From: Alisma plantago-aquatica | Lineage: Eukaryota; Streptophyta; Magnoliopsida; Alismatales; Alismataceae | Assembly (NCBI GenBank): GCA_963693085.1 | Contig: OY856409.1 | Location: 1,334,589,915 to 1,334,653,914 of the forward strand | Length of the DNA: 64,000 nucleotides | Direction of reading: 5' to 3' | Shown: positions 1-10,850 of the stretch, piece after piece | How positions within the stretch are numbered: position 1 is the stretch's first letter | Layout of the letters: every line of letters starts with the position of its first letter | Program-made: the position numbers and the translations under genes | Notes under the pieces: model-generated | Told to the model about the DNA's origin: nothing | Database searches by the model: none | Seen by the model: the letters and a program-made list of their open reading frames with translations, nothing else

Positions 1-172
1 CTTCAACTCTTTGGTAGTAAAGTGTTGGAAAACAAGTACTTCAACTCTTTGGTAGTAAAGTACTTGGAAGTGATCCAACTCTTTGGTAGTAGATCACATT
101 GTGAAATGATCCAACTCTTTGGTAGTAGATCATAAAGGCCTTATGCATTCAACTCTCAGGTAGTAAATGCAT
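1..172 (+). repeat. Five-unit stem-loop array in the 5' LTR
   Basis: Five units at 34-38 bp spacing each carry the 16-base core CAACTCTTTGGTAGTA (last unit CAACTCTCAGGTAGTA) flanked by complementary arms. Loops are at 4-19, 42-57, 76-91, 112-127 and 150-165. Stems are CACTT/AAGTG (5' arm cut by the window edge), AAGTACTT/AAGTACTT (34-41 with 58-65), GTGATC/GATCAC (70-75 with 92-97), ATGATC/GATCAT (106-111 with 128-133) and ATGCATT/AATGCAT (143-149 with 166-172). The loop is constant while the stem sequence changes on both sides together. The array lies 140-310 bp upstream of the TATA box. Function is unknown. Confidence 0.85.
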
Positions 173-313
173 GGATGATATAATGGAAAAATATGCTTAA
201 AATATGTGTTCTCTTTTGTTGATGGACATCTTTGTGCAAGTATATGTTTTTCTTATATTTCTTTATAACTGCCAAGTATTAGTTTTATCTTATTGCCAAG
301 ATATGATGAGAGC

Positions 314-321
314 TATATAAA
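314..321 (+). promoter_or_regulatory. TATA box of the 5' LTR promoter
   Basis: TATATAAA is followed by about 440 bp to the LTR end, a plausible R plus U5 length. It is conserved in the 3' LTR at 5,803-5,810. This is inference from position; no transcript start is known. Confidence 0.55.
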
Positions 322-767
322 AGACATGTAGGCGTACTTAGTACAATATTCTTGAATATTGTGCTGACGTGTACTGCATGTAATCTTTTGTTTAGGTTGT
401 GGTTATGCTCTTGAAGATCCAGGATAGTGAGAGTTGTATAGCGAGCTGATGTACAGGTGGACCTGTTGTCTTAAGATCATGTAGTTTAGTGGTAGTACAT
501 GTATATGTTTAAGTTTGCTGCTCAATATGTAATATCAAGTGATGTAACAATTCATGTTGTAATTATATGTTGAATGGTGAACATGTGTGTATGGTTTTAT
601 TATTGTTCATGTGCATGTGCTACTAATTGTTTCCTTCTGACTTCCTCTGATTTTCTTCTTCTTAGCCTAGTGTGGGATGTTTAAATTGGGATTCTCGCTG
701 AGGTGAGAGTTTTAATTTGGACATCACACATCAGATTAAGTTTTAGAAAATATGGGGACGTCACAAG

Positions 768-779
768 TGGTATCAGAGC
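768..779 (+). promoter_or_regulatory. Primer-binding site, initiator tRNA-Met
   Basis: TGGTATCAGAGC is complementary to the 3' end of plant initiator tRNA-Met, the usual primer for plant LTR retrotransposon reverse transcription. It lies 2 bases after the LTR end at 765 and is intact. Confidence 0.9.
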
Positions 780-3412
780 ATGAACAATAGCAAAACCTGA
801 CATTTGCTCATTATGCAACACAAAACTAAAGAACCTTGAACCTTAATAATCTTTTAGGGTTAGATTAGTCATCTTTTAGAGATTAGATCTGACCTAGCCT
901 CTAGGTTAGCACCTAGATGTCTGAGAACTAGGTCTAGACTGGTGCTTGAGTAGCAAGTCCTTAGATGTCATTCTTTCCTTGTGGTGCAGCGGTATGGGAC
1001 GTTGCACTACTTGGAAATGACGTGCATCAAGGGAAGAGAAATCCTAGACATATTGTGCATGTTGTCTAGCGTAGCTACACTAGTCTACCCCTTGTTCTCA
1101 CCCTTTTCACTAGTTTTCATGACACTGGACTCTCTACTATGTGTGGGGCACTCGTTTCCGGATTTGGTTTTGGATTCTAATCAGATCGAACCTTGATAGT
1201 TTTCTCTGACGCTTGTTTTATCGGAGAAAAACTATATAATATTTTATTATGTATATGTATTACAAAAATGTGTCCCCACACATGTACGAGTAGGAGGTGG
1301 TCATGCAACCTAAGTGAAAGTGAATGACATCAGTCTAGAAGAGAGAGTAGTTCTAGATTAGATGTCTATAGCCTTTTTGATATATATGTTAGATGGAATA
1401 GATGATATAAGATGGTTTATGATGATCTATGTTTGTCTTTGAGGACATAATTTTAGTTTTGAGGATTTGAGATAAGTTTTGATGATGCAAGTAAATAGGC
1501 TTTTATGAGCTAAGATATGTTAAGTTAAGACAGGTTGTGAGTCAGCATGAGCCTCAAGATCTTTTACAAAGGAGGACCTCTAGTGTTAGGACCAGTTTGG
1601 GGTTAGCTCAAGAGAGAGAGAGACCCACATGGAGAAGGTCAGAGAACCTAGACTCCATGATATGAGAAATACAAGAAATATGTGATATTATATGTCCTAA
1701 ACTAGAATACTCCTGAGTGATTGAGTTGAGTTGCATTATGCATGATTCCTATAGTCCTTTTGAACCCTAGATGTCCTTGAGAGGGCCAAACCCTAGAGAC
1801 AGAGAGAGGCTGGTTATATATGTATATGTGAACATGGATATGAGTACCTACCATCTGGGTGAGGGAGAGAGAGTCCCAAGACCCTAGAGGAGGCAACTAT
1901 GTTAGCTTCTGGACAGCCTCATGCTCGGGTTGGTGGTCCCATGTAGGACTCTAGTGGTGTATGTATAAGAGAGTTTTGGGTAAGAAAGGTTACAAGATAG
2001 ATATCTATGAAGAGTATGTCATATCATGTTTTGGTCGATGCTTATGTGGCTAGAGTTTGTAAAGATATCGCTAGTGCCAATGAGGTAATCTGAGAACCCT
2101 AGACTAAGAGAGGAAAGATAAAGTATGTACATATGAGATACTCATAGAGTTGAGTTCTCGGAGAGACTGAGCATGGTGATTCCCTCTTGATATGGGTTAG
2201 GATAACCTCAATTGGGCTAGATAAAGTTTTGATATATGTTTAATAAGCCACTCACATAAGTTTGTTTACCACAACTATGATATAATAATTGTAAGGATGT
2301 GATCTAATCTTGAGATGTGATATATGGACATGATATAATGTAAACCTAGAGATGGTTTAATAGATATCAATGCACAAATGGTTAACCATCTACATGAATA
2401 ATGATGATAATGTGATACTATCAGTTAATCTTGTGAGAAAATCACTGATAGTTGTTGCAAATTATTATGAGCGATGAAATAAAATCAAATTAATGAAGGA
2501 AACATGTTACATGAGGTGTTAATCTTAGTGTTTAATAAAGACGAAAAATATAGTTTGACAGTTGGCACAACATAATGTTTATGACACCTTGATGTGATCT
2601 AGATGGATAACACATGTTAATTTTAATTAACTCCCTTCTAAAAGGCATGTGGTAATGTTGAACATGTTCTAACAATTAGCTCAATAAAATGATTATGACA
2701 CCTTGATATAATGGGCTAATTTTAGTTAACTCCTTTAGAACATGGTAATATGATGTGGGAACCCTAATGCATGGGCGAAGATAAGGATGCAACCCTAATA
2801 TATGAGATATGCAATGACATAACCTAAGCTTCTAAAACTTCAGTTCAACCCTGAATGGAGTGTTTGTGCACCCAAGATGGTTGTAAACCCCCTAATAGTG
2901 CTTTGGATACATGGTTCTAGGTAACCTTTGTGGATATGTTACACATAGAATAGTGCCTACATGTGGATGAAGGCAATATAAGGTTTACCCTGGAAGTATG
3001 AGTATGGTCTACTTTCAAGGATGAAAGTTCTTTTAAGATGTATATGATGTGACAAAGTGGTTTTCTGACTTAATTCCGAGGACGGAATTTTCTTTTAAGG
3101 TGTGTAGGATGTGATGGAGTGGACTTTTGGAGTCCTTAATCATCCAATGACATAAGTAAAATCATAAGGTCGAATAATATTGAGAGTTACAAGATTTTGA
3201 CAAAGTAGGTGTTGATGTGATGTTGATATCATGGTTAAGATCTCTCTCTTCTTTATGCCTTTTTGAGGAATTTAATTGGATGGTCTAGCAATTGAGTTTT
3301 GACACCAAATTCATGTACAAGGTAGTTTGATTTGGGAGGAATCTATGGTTAAATTTTGGGAGATAATGTGCATTATCGATGGTTGTTAGACTAAAGTTCA
3401 GTATACATATGG
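780..3412 (+). other. Internal region without recognisable gag or pol
   Basis: AT-rich sequence between the primer-binding site and the presumed 3' LTR. The longest ATG frames are about 60-70 codons and show no retroelement motif (no zinc knuckle, protease DSG/DTG, RT or integrase signature) on either strand. This supports a non-autonomous element. The first 100 bases after the primer site would serve as leader and packaging sequence. Confidence 0.6.
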
Positions 3413-5487
3413 TGTCACACACCCCTGGTTTGGGTTGGACCTGCGTGGCTGAGTTTTGGGCTTGGTTCAAATGGCTAATTTCTAGCCATAGGTCTCCGAT
3501 CTAGCAATGATGGCCTTTTAAGAGTTTATGCCACGGATTGGCAAAGTGAAGGGGCTTTTTCTAACCCTTGGATGTGAGATCGAGGACAATCCGCTTGTCC
3601 CCTGCCTTGTGGTTAGAGCAAGGTTGGGGAGCAATTTTTGTAGTGGCCTTCCCAGCCACCACTAGTCGTGATCGTGGGAGGTGGGCAAAATTTAACTGGA
3701 GAGTGGGACTCCCCTACTCGTTACTAATCGTATGACCCCTCATCTGAAGCAAACCACCACCAGACTAGGGAGTTTTAGGGTCCGCTCCTCCCCACCTCTC
3801 CATTGCCTTCTGTAGGTGACTCACAAAGATGAAGACATAGTTGGAGAGTAGATCAGAGGATGATAGGAGAAACAGAAGTAAGAAGGAGGTCTGTGGAAAA
3901 GATCCAGCATGGAAAAGAGGACCCAGATGGTAGTTTCAATGGGCGTCGAGCTCACCCACACCATAGAAGAAGGCGGATTCAAAAGAGGCTTCAGGAGCCT
4001 TTCCACCATGAACAAAGGTCGTGGTCAAATTCGTGGAGGTCTGGAGATGCAGTCTGGTGCTCTATTTTGAAGGATTGATGCTCAAGGGTGTTTTTCCCCT
4101 TTTTGTTCCGCCATGGCAGCAGCCATCGGCGGCGACCTGTGCGAGCTCACGAGGAGTAGCATCGGGCGGAAGGGTGACCGACCGGCGGCGTGAAGTGAGC
4201 TTGGGTGGAGCTATTGGTGTCCAAAGGAGTGGACGGGGAGCGCTTGATCCCTACATATTGCTCATTGGAGGTGAAGCTCTGCGGCGGCGGACCTTGCACT
4301 GGAAGACAGATCACGCGCAAGGCGTGGCATCGTGAGAAATAGAAAGGGAGTGATGGTTCTGCAGGCCAATTTTTGTGTGGACTAGAAAAGAGAGGAGGCA
4401 GACCCGGTTCAAACCAACCCTGAACCGGCCGAACTCTAGTAAGACCAAGCAAATGAGCCGCAACCCTAACTGTCTATGTGGCGGGCTCTCATTGGCCTGA
4501 AAAGGTAAAATCCCCCAGTAATTGTCAGTTCTTGTATAATTCACAGTGATTAGTCCGTTTATCAGAAAAATGCAAATAAGGTACTGAAATGCTCAGAAAA
4601 ATGTGTAGAACAACCTGGAACCATCATATTAGGCTTTTGATGCACAAAGAATAGTGATATCATATAATATGTGTAATTCTTACTTCTTGAGTAATAAATA
4701 CCAAACGATGGCCTAAAATTATGAGATCATGTAAGGAAGTCCATAATCATGTTTAAACTGCATATGATGTTAGTTATGGTCATGTTGATGCACGAAAGCA
4801 TATAATTTGATTAATATGTCTAATTAGGGCTAATAACACTAAAGATGATGCAATAAATGCACACATGCTCAATAAATGATGAAATTCACAGAGTAAGCTC
4901 ATATCAGTATATGGAACTTTAGTTTTAATTATGAGATCATAATGATGAATAGAATCCATGTTATACAATGATGTTTGCTCTTAATGTGATATAAACCCTA
5001 ATTTGAGTAATGCATGTAACTTATGGTTAATGAAAGTGACATAATGTTAAGTATGTTCACATAATAATGTGACACATGAGTATATCCAGTTGATGAACTA
5101 TAATCTAAAATATGACATCAGTAAGATAAATATAGGATAAGAATGCAACTGATATGGAAATATACTAAAGAGATAAGGTAAACCCTAAAATGGATATAAC
5201 TAGGGCTATGATGATGAGCACCTGATGATAATACATGATCTTTTCTTAATTAGGTTTAATAAAGATATAGATGGCATGTATATATGTGATTAGGATATCT
5301 CTTTGGAAGGTACGCCATTACCTCTTACTTGCCTTATTATACAATATGCTCGTGTTATATGTGTAGTAAAATACTTGGCATATGATATTGGATGAAATGA
5401 TTGTTCTTGTATGATATGTTGCATGATTTTCCATACTTATTTCTATGAGCACATGAAACATAATATATTTGTTCCATTATATCTAAG

Positions 5488-5661
5488 CACTTCAACTCTT
5501 TGGTAGTAAAGTGATGGAAAACAAGTACTTCAACTCTTTGGTAGTAAAGTACTTGGAAGTGATCCAACTCTTTGGTAGTAGATCACATTGTGAAATGATC
5601 CAACTCTTTGGTAGTAGATCATAAAGGCCTTATGCATTCAACTCTCAGGTAGTAAATGCAT
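5488..5661 (+). repeat. Five-unit stem-loop array in the 3' LTR
   Basis: Full copy of the array at 1-172. The first hairpin is complete here: CACTT (5,488-5,492), 16-base loop, AAGTG (5,509-5,513). Across the first 197 bp of alignable LTR the two copies differ at one base (position 25, between hairpins), against about 18 differences in the other 568 bp. As part of U3 this array would also lie near the 3' end of genomic RNA. Confidence 0.85.
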
Positions 5662-5802
5662 GGATGATATAATGGAAAAATATGCTTCAAATATGTGTTC
5701 TCTTTTGTTGATGGACATCTTTGTGCAAGTATATATTTTTCTTATATTTCTTTATAACTGCCAAGTATTAGTTTTATCTTATTGCCAAGATATGATGAGA
5801 GG

Positions 5803-5810
5803 TATATAAA
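5803..5810 (+). promoter_or_regulatory. TATA box of the 3' LTR
   Basis: TATATAAA, the equivalent of the 5' LTR box, 140 bp downstream of the hairpin array. Confidence 0.5.
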
Positions 5811-6254
5811 AGACACGTAGGCGTACTTAGTACAATATTCTTGAATATTGTGCTGACGTATACTGCATGTAATCTTTTGTTTAGGTTGTGATTATGCTCT
5901 TAAAGATCCAGGATAGTGAGAGTTGTATAGCGAGCTGATGTACAGGTGAACCTGTTGTCTTAAGATCCTATAGTTTAGTGGTAGTACATGTATATGTTTA
6001 AGTTTGCTGCTCAATATGTAATATCAAGTGATGCAACAATTCATGTTGTAATTATATGTTGAATGGTGAACATGTGTGTATAGTTTTATTATTGTTCATG
6101 TGCATGTGCTACTGATTGTTTCCTTCTGACTTCCTCTGATTTTCTTCTTCTTAGCCTAGTGTGGGATGTTTAAATTGGGATTCTCGCTGAGGTGATAGTT
6201 TTAATTTGGACATCACACATCAGATTAAGTTTTAGAAAATCCGGGGACATCACA

Positions 6255-6311
6255 ATAATAGTCTAAAAAGATAGATATGATTAGCACCTAAAAACTATAT
6301 AACTAAAATAT
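6255..6311. other. Flank of the non-coding LTR insertion
   Basis: ATAAT at 6,255-6,259 is the putative right copy of the target duplication; its partner lies left of the window. The rest is the 3' end of the interrupted copia element just after the stop of its env-like frame. No copia 3' LTR is seen, so that part should lie beyond the left window edge. Confidence 0.45.
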
Positions 6312-7030
6312 CTAAGCTATATCTATGGTATCTATATCAATAGGGTCATCATCAGCATCATCATTATTGGCCTCGGGCTGGTAGTCCTCGTCATTATCTG
6401 ATGGTGCAGTAGAGACACTATAAGCCTCACCATCATCACCAGAAGAACCAACAAAGCCATCATCAGAACCATCCTCAGAACCATCAACCTTGGTGCCCTC
6501 AACATCATCAGCCTCGTCCTCAGCATCATGGTCAGCCATATTCTCATTAGCATGAGGTCCAAAACCACAACATGGACACATGGCATTCTATGCAACATAA
6601 GACATGTCGCATGCATGTAATGCATTCGATTGCTCAAAGGAGGGGGCAATAGTCCCATAAAACCCAGCAAGTAGAGAGCGGCAGCAGGACCAGTAGGCAG
6701 AGCCAGCAGAGGTAAAGCAGTAGGGGCAAGAGCAGGTCCACCATCAGCAACAATGGTGGTAGCGGAAGCAGTAGGGGGTGGGGGTCAGGGTAGAAGTGAT
6801 TGTATGCATTGGAGGCATAGTCAGCTCCAGGGTACACCTAATAGGTAGGGTAGGGATGGTTGTAGGAAAGGTTCATGATTGACATGATATGGCAAAGGTC
6901 CTGGTGGAGGTGATACTAAACTTGAAGGTTATACGCCTGTTGATGCATCAGATATCCCATGAGGGCTTCATCTGATACACTAAAAGAGGCGTCATCAAGG
7001 CGAGGAGGTGGAGGTGGTGGAGGGTCTGGG
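6312..7030 (-). pseudogene. Env-like ORF, C-terminal part (proline-rich, acidic tail)
   Basis: Minus-strand reading gives a proline run (PPPPPPPR), then LDDASFSVSDEALMGYLMHQ, several stops and frameshifts, a tyrosine/proline-rich stretch, and a strongly acidic tail rich in D, E and S ending IDIDTIDIA before the stop at 6,312. I recognise no catalytic motif. I read it as the C-terminal half of the extra ORF that SIRE-like copia elements carry after pol; its N-terminal half is at 8,745-9,710 on the other strand because of the inferred inversion. It could instead be an unrelated plant transposon protein. Function of such ORFs is not established. Confidence 0.45.
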
Positions 7031-7044
7031 TGGAGGTTGTAGGT

Positions 7045-8160
7045 GCAATGCCTTCATCTCTCATCTTGAGCCAAAAGATGTCAAAGAATATATCAATGAT
7101 GATGAATGGATCCTAGCCATGCAAGAAGAGTTGGAACAATTTGACAAGAATCGAGTGTGGACTATTGTGCCAAGACCAAGTGATAGAAAGATCATTGGCA
7201 CCAAATGGGTCTATCGCAACAAGCTTGATGAAAGAGGAAAGTGGAGTTTAGTGCTCTTTTGCAGAGTGAGTTTGATATGAGCATGACGGGGGCACTTACT
7301 TTCTTCCTTAGATTTCAAATAAAACAAAAAAAATATGGGAACTTCATCAACCAAGGCAAGTATACCATTGAACTACTTAAGTGCTTTGAAATGGAGAACA
7401 CCAAGCCAATGGACACCCCCATGTTAAGCACTGCCAAGATTGACAGAGATGAGCAAGGAGAAAAAGTAGATGAGAAGATCTTTAGAGGTATGATTGAAAG
7501 TTTACTTTATTTAACTGCCTCTAGACCTGACATAATGTTTAGTGTTGCCTTGTGTGCTCACTTTCAATCAAGTCCTAGGAAATCATATCTCATAGCGGTT
7601 AAGAGGATTTTGATGTATCTAGCCATAACCCATAACTTTCAAATAGGTATCCAAAGTCAAGGGACTTTACTCTTACTGCTTATAGTGATGATGATTATGC
7701 AGGTTGTTTGATTGATAGAAAGTGCACAAGTGGCACTTGCTTCTTCCTAGGACTGTGCCTAGTTTCTTAGTTCTCTAAGAAACAAAGAATTGTGGCTCTT
7801 TCAAATACTGAGGTTGAATACATTGTAGTTGGTAGTTGTTGTGCCTAAGTCTTATGGATGAAGCAAATGCTCCAATACTTTAACATTCATTTTGATGCCT
7901 CTCCTATCTATTGTGATAATACTAGTGTAATTAACCTATCTTATAATCCTATATTTCATACTAGAGCTAAACATATAGAGGTCCATCATCACTTTCTTCA
8001 TGACCACATTGCGAAGAAGGATATTTGCATCGCGCATGTGGACACCAAAAATCAACTTGTAGACATTTTCACTAAACCCCTAGCTAGAGAGCAATTTTCT
8101 TTTATTAGATCAAAATTGCTTATTACTTCTCTTGATGATACTGACATGCCTTCTAGCTAG
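7045..8160 (+). pseudogene. Copia RT (internally deleted) and RNase H
   Basis: 7,045-7,235 encodes the start of the copia RT domain (motifs WILAMQEELEQF, NRVWTIVPRP, IGTKWVYRNKLDE). At about 7,236-7,243 the frame jumps to the RT C-terminal end (LQSEFDMSM, LTFFL, LLYLTASRPDIMFSV), so about 160 residues including the catalytic YVDD box are missing. RNase H follows with stops and a frameshift near 7,700: YSDDDYAGC, CTSGTCFFLG, then HTRAKHIEVHHHFLHD and VDIFTKPLA. Reverse transcriptase copies element RNA and RNase H removes the template; this copy cannot do either. It is in plus orientation, unlike the gag-integrase half, and its left edge is the left inversion junction. Confidence 0.9.
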
Positions 8161-8744
8161 TTATTCTCTTACCTGTATGTTTCTTGCTTAAAATTGATCA
8201 TCTCTTGCTTGCTACGTGTTATAGTTGTCTTCTTTTCATGCCTTGTTTCCCTTTTTTGGGTATTTTGCAAACAAATGTTTTATCACAAAATAGTACCCTA
8301 TGATGAGTGAAATGTGCCTCAAAATGTCTAAAAATGCATAATAGGATAAAGAAATAAACTTATTTAGCACCTTTGAGGCTAGGAATTATATTCTAATTTT
8401 TGGACAAACTGCCCCTCGGTCGAATCACCAACTCGATCGATCCCTAGCTGAGGTCATATTGAATTGCTCGATCGGTCAAGTTTCTGCATCTTGGAACTCG
8501 ACTGACGGTGGGTCAAGACCAAATTAAAAATGGCAGCATCTGACTTTTTTCTCCCTCTCAACTAGAGAAAAATCGTCTGATCCCGACCTCCAAATCCTTT
8601 GACCTCAAACTGTAGGTTTGACCTTCCTCTCCCAACCTCTATTTGGCTTCCCTTACCTCTTCCCACACCTACCTAGGTGGCTAGACGACCTGTTTGTGTT
8701 GTTGTTCTTATTCCTCAGTTACCTTTTCTTCTCCATCCACCTTC
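8161..8744 (+). other. Copia spacer between RNase H and env-like ORF, with hairpin motifs
   Basis: No ORF of note. At about 8,416-8,505 there are two inverted motif pairs of the type seen in the copia LTR: CGGTCGAATC...AACTCGATCGAT and GATCGGTCAAGTT...GAACTCGACTGAC. The second closely matches the hairpin at 50,716-50,752, so the same motif occurs both in LTRs and in this internal spacer. Confidence 0.5.
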
Positions 8745-9710
8745 ATGGCTTCCAACTGTAGGAAGAGATCGGTCTGTGTTGGAGCACCCTCGTCTTCCTT
8801 TGCTCCTTGCCCCATAACCTATGATGGCACCTCTTTCATATCCTCACAAGCTCTCAATCGCTATAAGTAACTCCTTCTTAGGAATCCTTTCCCCTTTCAA
8901 GATCTATATGAACCTCATTTCACCACGAGCGAGGATATAAAAGAGGTCGTTGAGGTGTGTGAAACCCTCACCTTAGTGCATTGTGTGTAGAACTTCATTG
9001 CTATCACAACTCTATCACTAGAACTAAGGCAATCCATGAGTTTTATGAAAATCTCCAATGGAACTATGCCACAATCGTGCCACCTCCCAATACTTAGGTA
9101 ATTCTAACTTCCATGATTGTCGGTACAAACTTTACCATCTATGAAGATTCCTTAAACATCTTTTCCAATTATACTGAGGTTACTCACTCATGGAGGGTTG
9201 ATTACCCTAACTATTATGGCATGCTTGACCCTGAAGCTTTATACAAAAGCAATGATCTCACTCTTTCTGATATTCATAAATTTTTAAAGAAGCCTAATGT
9301 CCCTTATAGGAAGAAGTCTACCTTTCCATCCTCTTCCCTTGATATCAAAAACCATCTTATTGCATTGGTTGTTAGCTGCAATGTCAATCCAAAACTCAAA
9401 TGGAGATTTTAGAAAATGCCACTATGATTATGTACTGTCTTTTGAAGAATATCGAAGTCAAGTGGTCTCGATACATTCTTCATCACATGACCTATTTTGA
9501 CTTAGGGAAGAACACCTCTAGTACCCATCCTCCCTATCCTACCTTGATTTGTGCTCTCTTTGCTTTTGTACCTCAGAAATCTCTTTTCCATGATCTCCAC
9601 TATAAATCGAGTTGGAAAGGAGTCAATATCAGTGAGACTACCATCAAGAAGGCTTTTCTCCCTACCTCCGCCTACTTGTTCTTTGTTGTAGGCAGCCCGT
9701 ATCTTCACCC
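8745..9710 (+). pseudogene. Env-like / putative plant transposon protein, N-terminal part
   Basis: ATG at 8,745 opens a frame beginning MASNCRKRSVCV, rich in serine, with a stop after about 41 codons. Reading on through stops and shifts gives FPFQDLYEPHFTTSEDI, AIHEFYENLQWNYATI, then an intact stretch from 9,113 to about 9,410 (TNFTIYEDSLNIFSNYTEV, HSWRVDYPNYYGMLDPEA) and further coding-like sequence to about 9,710. The pattern (EFYENL, then a start-of-fold segment) resembles the plant-specific domain often listed as putative plant transposon protein, found in the extra ORF of plant LTR elements; this is from memory and needs an HMM search. Right edge is the second inversion junction. Confidence 0.5.
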
Positions 9711-10640
9711 TTTCAAAAGGGTTACCTAGAATAAGCTCTATAGGATGATGCTTTGCAAAGCGGGGGGTTGGATCCTTCTTTTCTTCTTCTTTCTCTTCTT
9801 CATCAACCAACACCTCCTTTCCTTTATCACCAATGATGAGCTCTTTCAAGTGAGGCATCACCTCATTAACAACATTCTTGGAAATAGAGGGGTTAGTCTC
9901 AATAAATATAACATTGATATATTCTTCTACTTTACACAAGTCAATGTTAAATACTATATAATCCTGGCTAGTAGTGCTATAGCCAAGAAAGAAAGCCATG
10001 TAGGACTTCACAATAAACTTGTCTAGGTAATCCTTGGTGCTCAAAACAAAAGAAGGATAAACAAAAACATGAAAGAAATCAATGGAAGTCTTTCTACCAC
10101 GCCATTGCTAATAGGGGATTTTCTTTAAAGATGGATGAGTAAAAACCCGATTTTGCACAAAATATGAAGTACTAACAACTTCGGCCCAAAACTTCTTTGG
10201 AGTGTCATACTATAGAAGCATGGTCATATCCATCTCCTTTAGTGACCTATTCTTTCTCTCTACAACCCCATTTTATTGAAGTGTTCAAGGTGAAGAAAAG
10301 TTGTGTGCATACCTGATTCCTCACAAAACCGTTCAAACAAATCATTTTCAAATTCTCCCCCGTGATCACTGCGGATAGAGATGATCTGGCAAGAAGCTTC
10401 ATTTTCATATCATTTGCAAAAAGTTGAGAAAACATAGAGAGTATTACTTTTTGAAAAAAGAAAGAAAGTCCAAGTATATCGAGAAAAATCGTCGACAATA
10501 ACAAGACAATATTTGCTGCCACAAAACGATTGTGTACGCAATGGTCCAAATAGATCAATGTGAAGAAGCTCAAGATTTCTTTTGGTACTAAGGACTCCTT
10601 TGGATTTGAAGGAGGACTTGATTGCTTTCCTTGGGTACAA
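9711..10640 (-). pseudogene. Copia integrase core and C-terminal region
   Basis: Minus-strand reading: LELLHIDLFGP (first catalytic Asp) and VIVDDFSRYTW near 10,530-10,600; a frame carrying RSDHGGEFEN (second Asp) near 10,370; an interrupted VVERKN-type Glu motif near 10,260; then FFLGYSTTSQDY near 9,980, VEEYINVIF, an acidic/lysine linker and RFAKHHPIELILGNPF at about 9,720-9,760. Integrase joins the element cDNA to host DNA. The core has several frameshifts. The reading frame continues artificially past about 9,710 into antisense of the env-like region, so the real homology ends there, just before RT should begin. Confidence 0.88.
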
Positions 10641-10850
10641 GGTTGACGTTCCTCATCTTTTTCAAAATCCAATTTTGGAAGTCCCTTTATAATATATGTT
10701 TTTCTCAACTTCGTCATTTGATGCATATTTACATGACCAAGCCTACGGTGCCATAAAGAAATATCATTCGAATGGGCAACAAGACATCTACCAACAATAG
10801 GCTTAACATATTCAAGCATAATAATATAGATATTATCATTTCTATTCCCT
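10641..10850 (-). pseudogene. Copia GAG-pre-integrase zinc-binding domain
   Basis: Contains SLWHRRLGHVNMHQMTKL and GLPKLDFEK then a degraded CxxC region (QPCTQGKQ), the HHCC-type domain that precedes the copia integrase core and helps it bind cDNA ends. It runs in the same minus-strand order as the neighbouring core (10,640) and protease remnant (10,862). One frameshift separates it from the core. Confidence 0.85.

Larger units (their letters stand above)
1..765 (+). repeat. 5' LTR (3' portion) of the non-coding element
   Basis: This matches 5,490-6,254 along its whole length and ends TCACA two bases before the primer-binding site. It contains, in order, a five-hairpin array (1-172), a TATA box at 314-321 and about 440 bp of presumed R/U5. 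The start of the LTR is cut off by the window edge. Confidence 0.85.
1..6254 (+). mobile_element. Non-coding LTR retrotransposon, 5' end outside window
   Basis: Bases 1-765 and 5,490-6,254 are a direct repeat at a constant offset of 5,489 with no net indel; I count about 19 differences (about 2.5%), so this is the youngest insertion here. Right after the first copy lies a tRNA-Met primer-binding site, which fixes the repeat as an LTR pair and the orientation as plus. The internal part has no recognisable gag or pol, only short random-looking ORFs, so it is probably a non-autonomous (LARD-like) element moved by a relative's proteins. The 3' end is TCACA at 6,254, and the 5 bases after it (ATAAT) would be the target duplication. 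It interrupts the copia element to its right. The left end lies outside the window. Confidence 0.85.
3413..6254 (+). repeat. 3' LTR of the non-coding element (left end tentative)
   Basis: The last 765 bases match the 5' LTR. The left boundary cannot be read by comparison, because the matching part of the 5' LTR is outside the window. I place it at TGTCACACACCCC (3,413) because it mirrors the LTR end GGGGACATCACA as an imperfect terminal inverted repeat, and TGTCACACC-type starts are common in plant gypsy LTRs. No good polypurine tract precedes it. An alternative start is TGATGG at 4,351 after the purine run AGAAATAGAAAGGGAG. Confidence 0.5.

Noticed and set aside
1..172. CRISPR-like array (repeat plus variable spacer)
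   Set aside because: The variable parts pair with each other across the constant core and the setting is a plant LTR; units are too short and there are no cas genes.
4021..4544. Overlapping frames of 77-104 codons in the GC-richer part of the first element's LTR
   Set aside because: They lie on both strands with no motif, and GC-rich LTR sequence gives such frames by chance.
6332..6837. Met/Leu-rich and Leu/Pro-rich minus-strand frames
   Set aside because: They are frame-shifted readings of the acidic and proline-rich env-like tail; composition reflects the repeats of ATG and CTC.
9502..9710. Minus-strand frame continuing the copia integrase past 9,710
   Set aside because: This part is antisense of the plus-strand env-like sequence; the open frame spans the inversion junction by chance.
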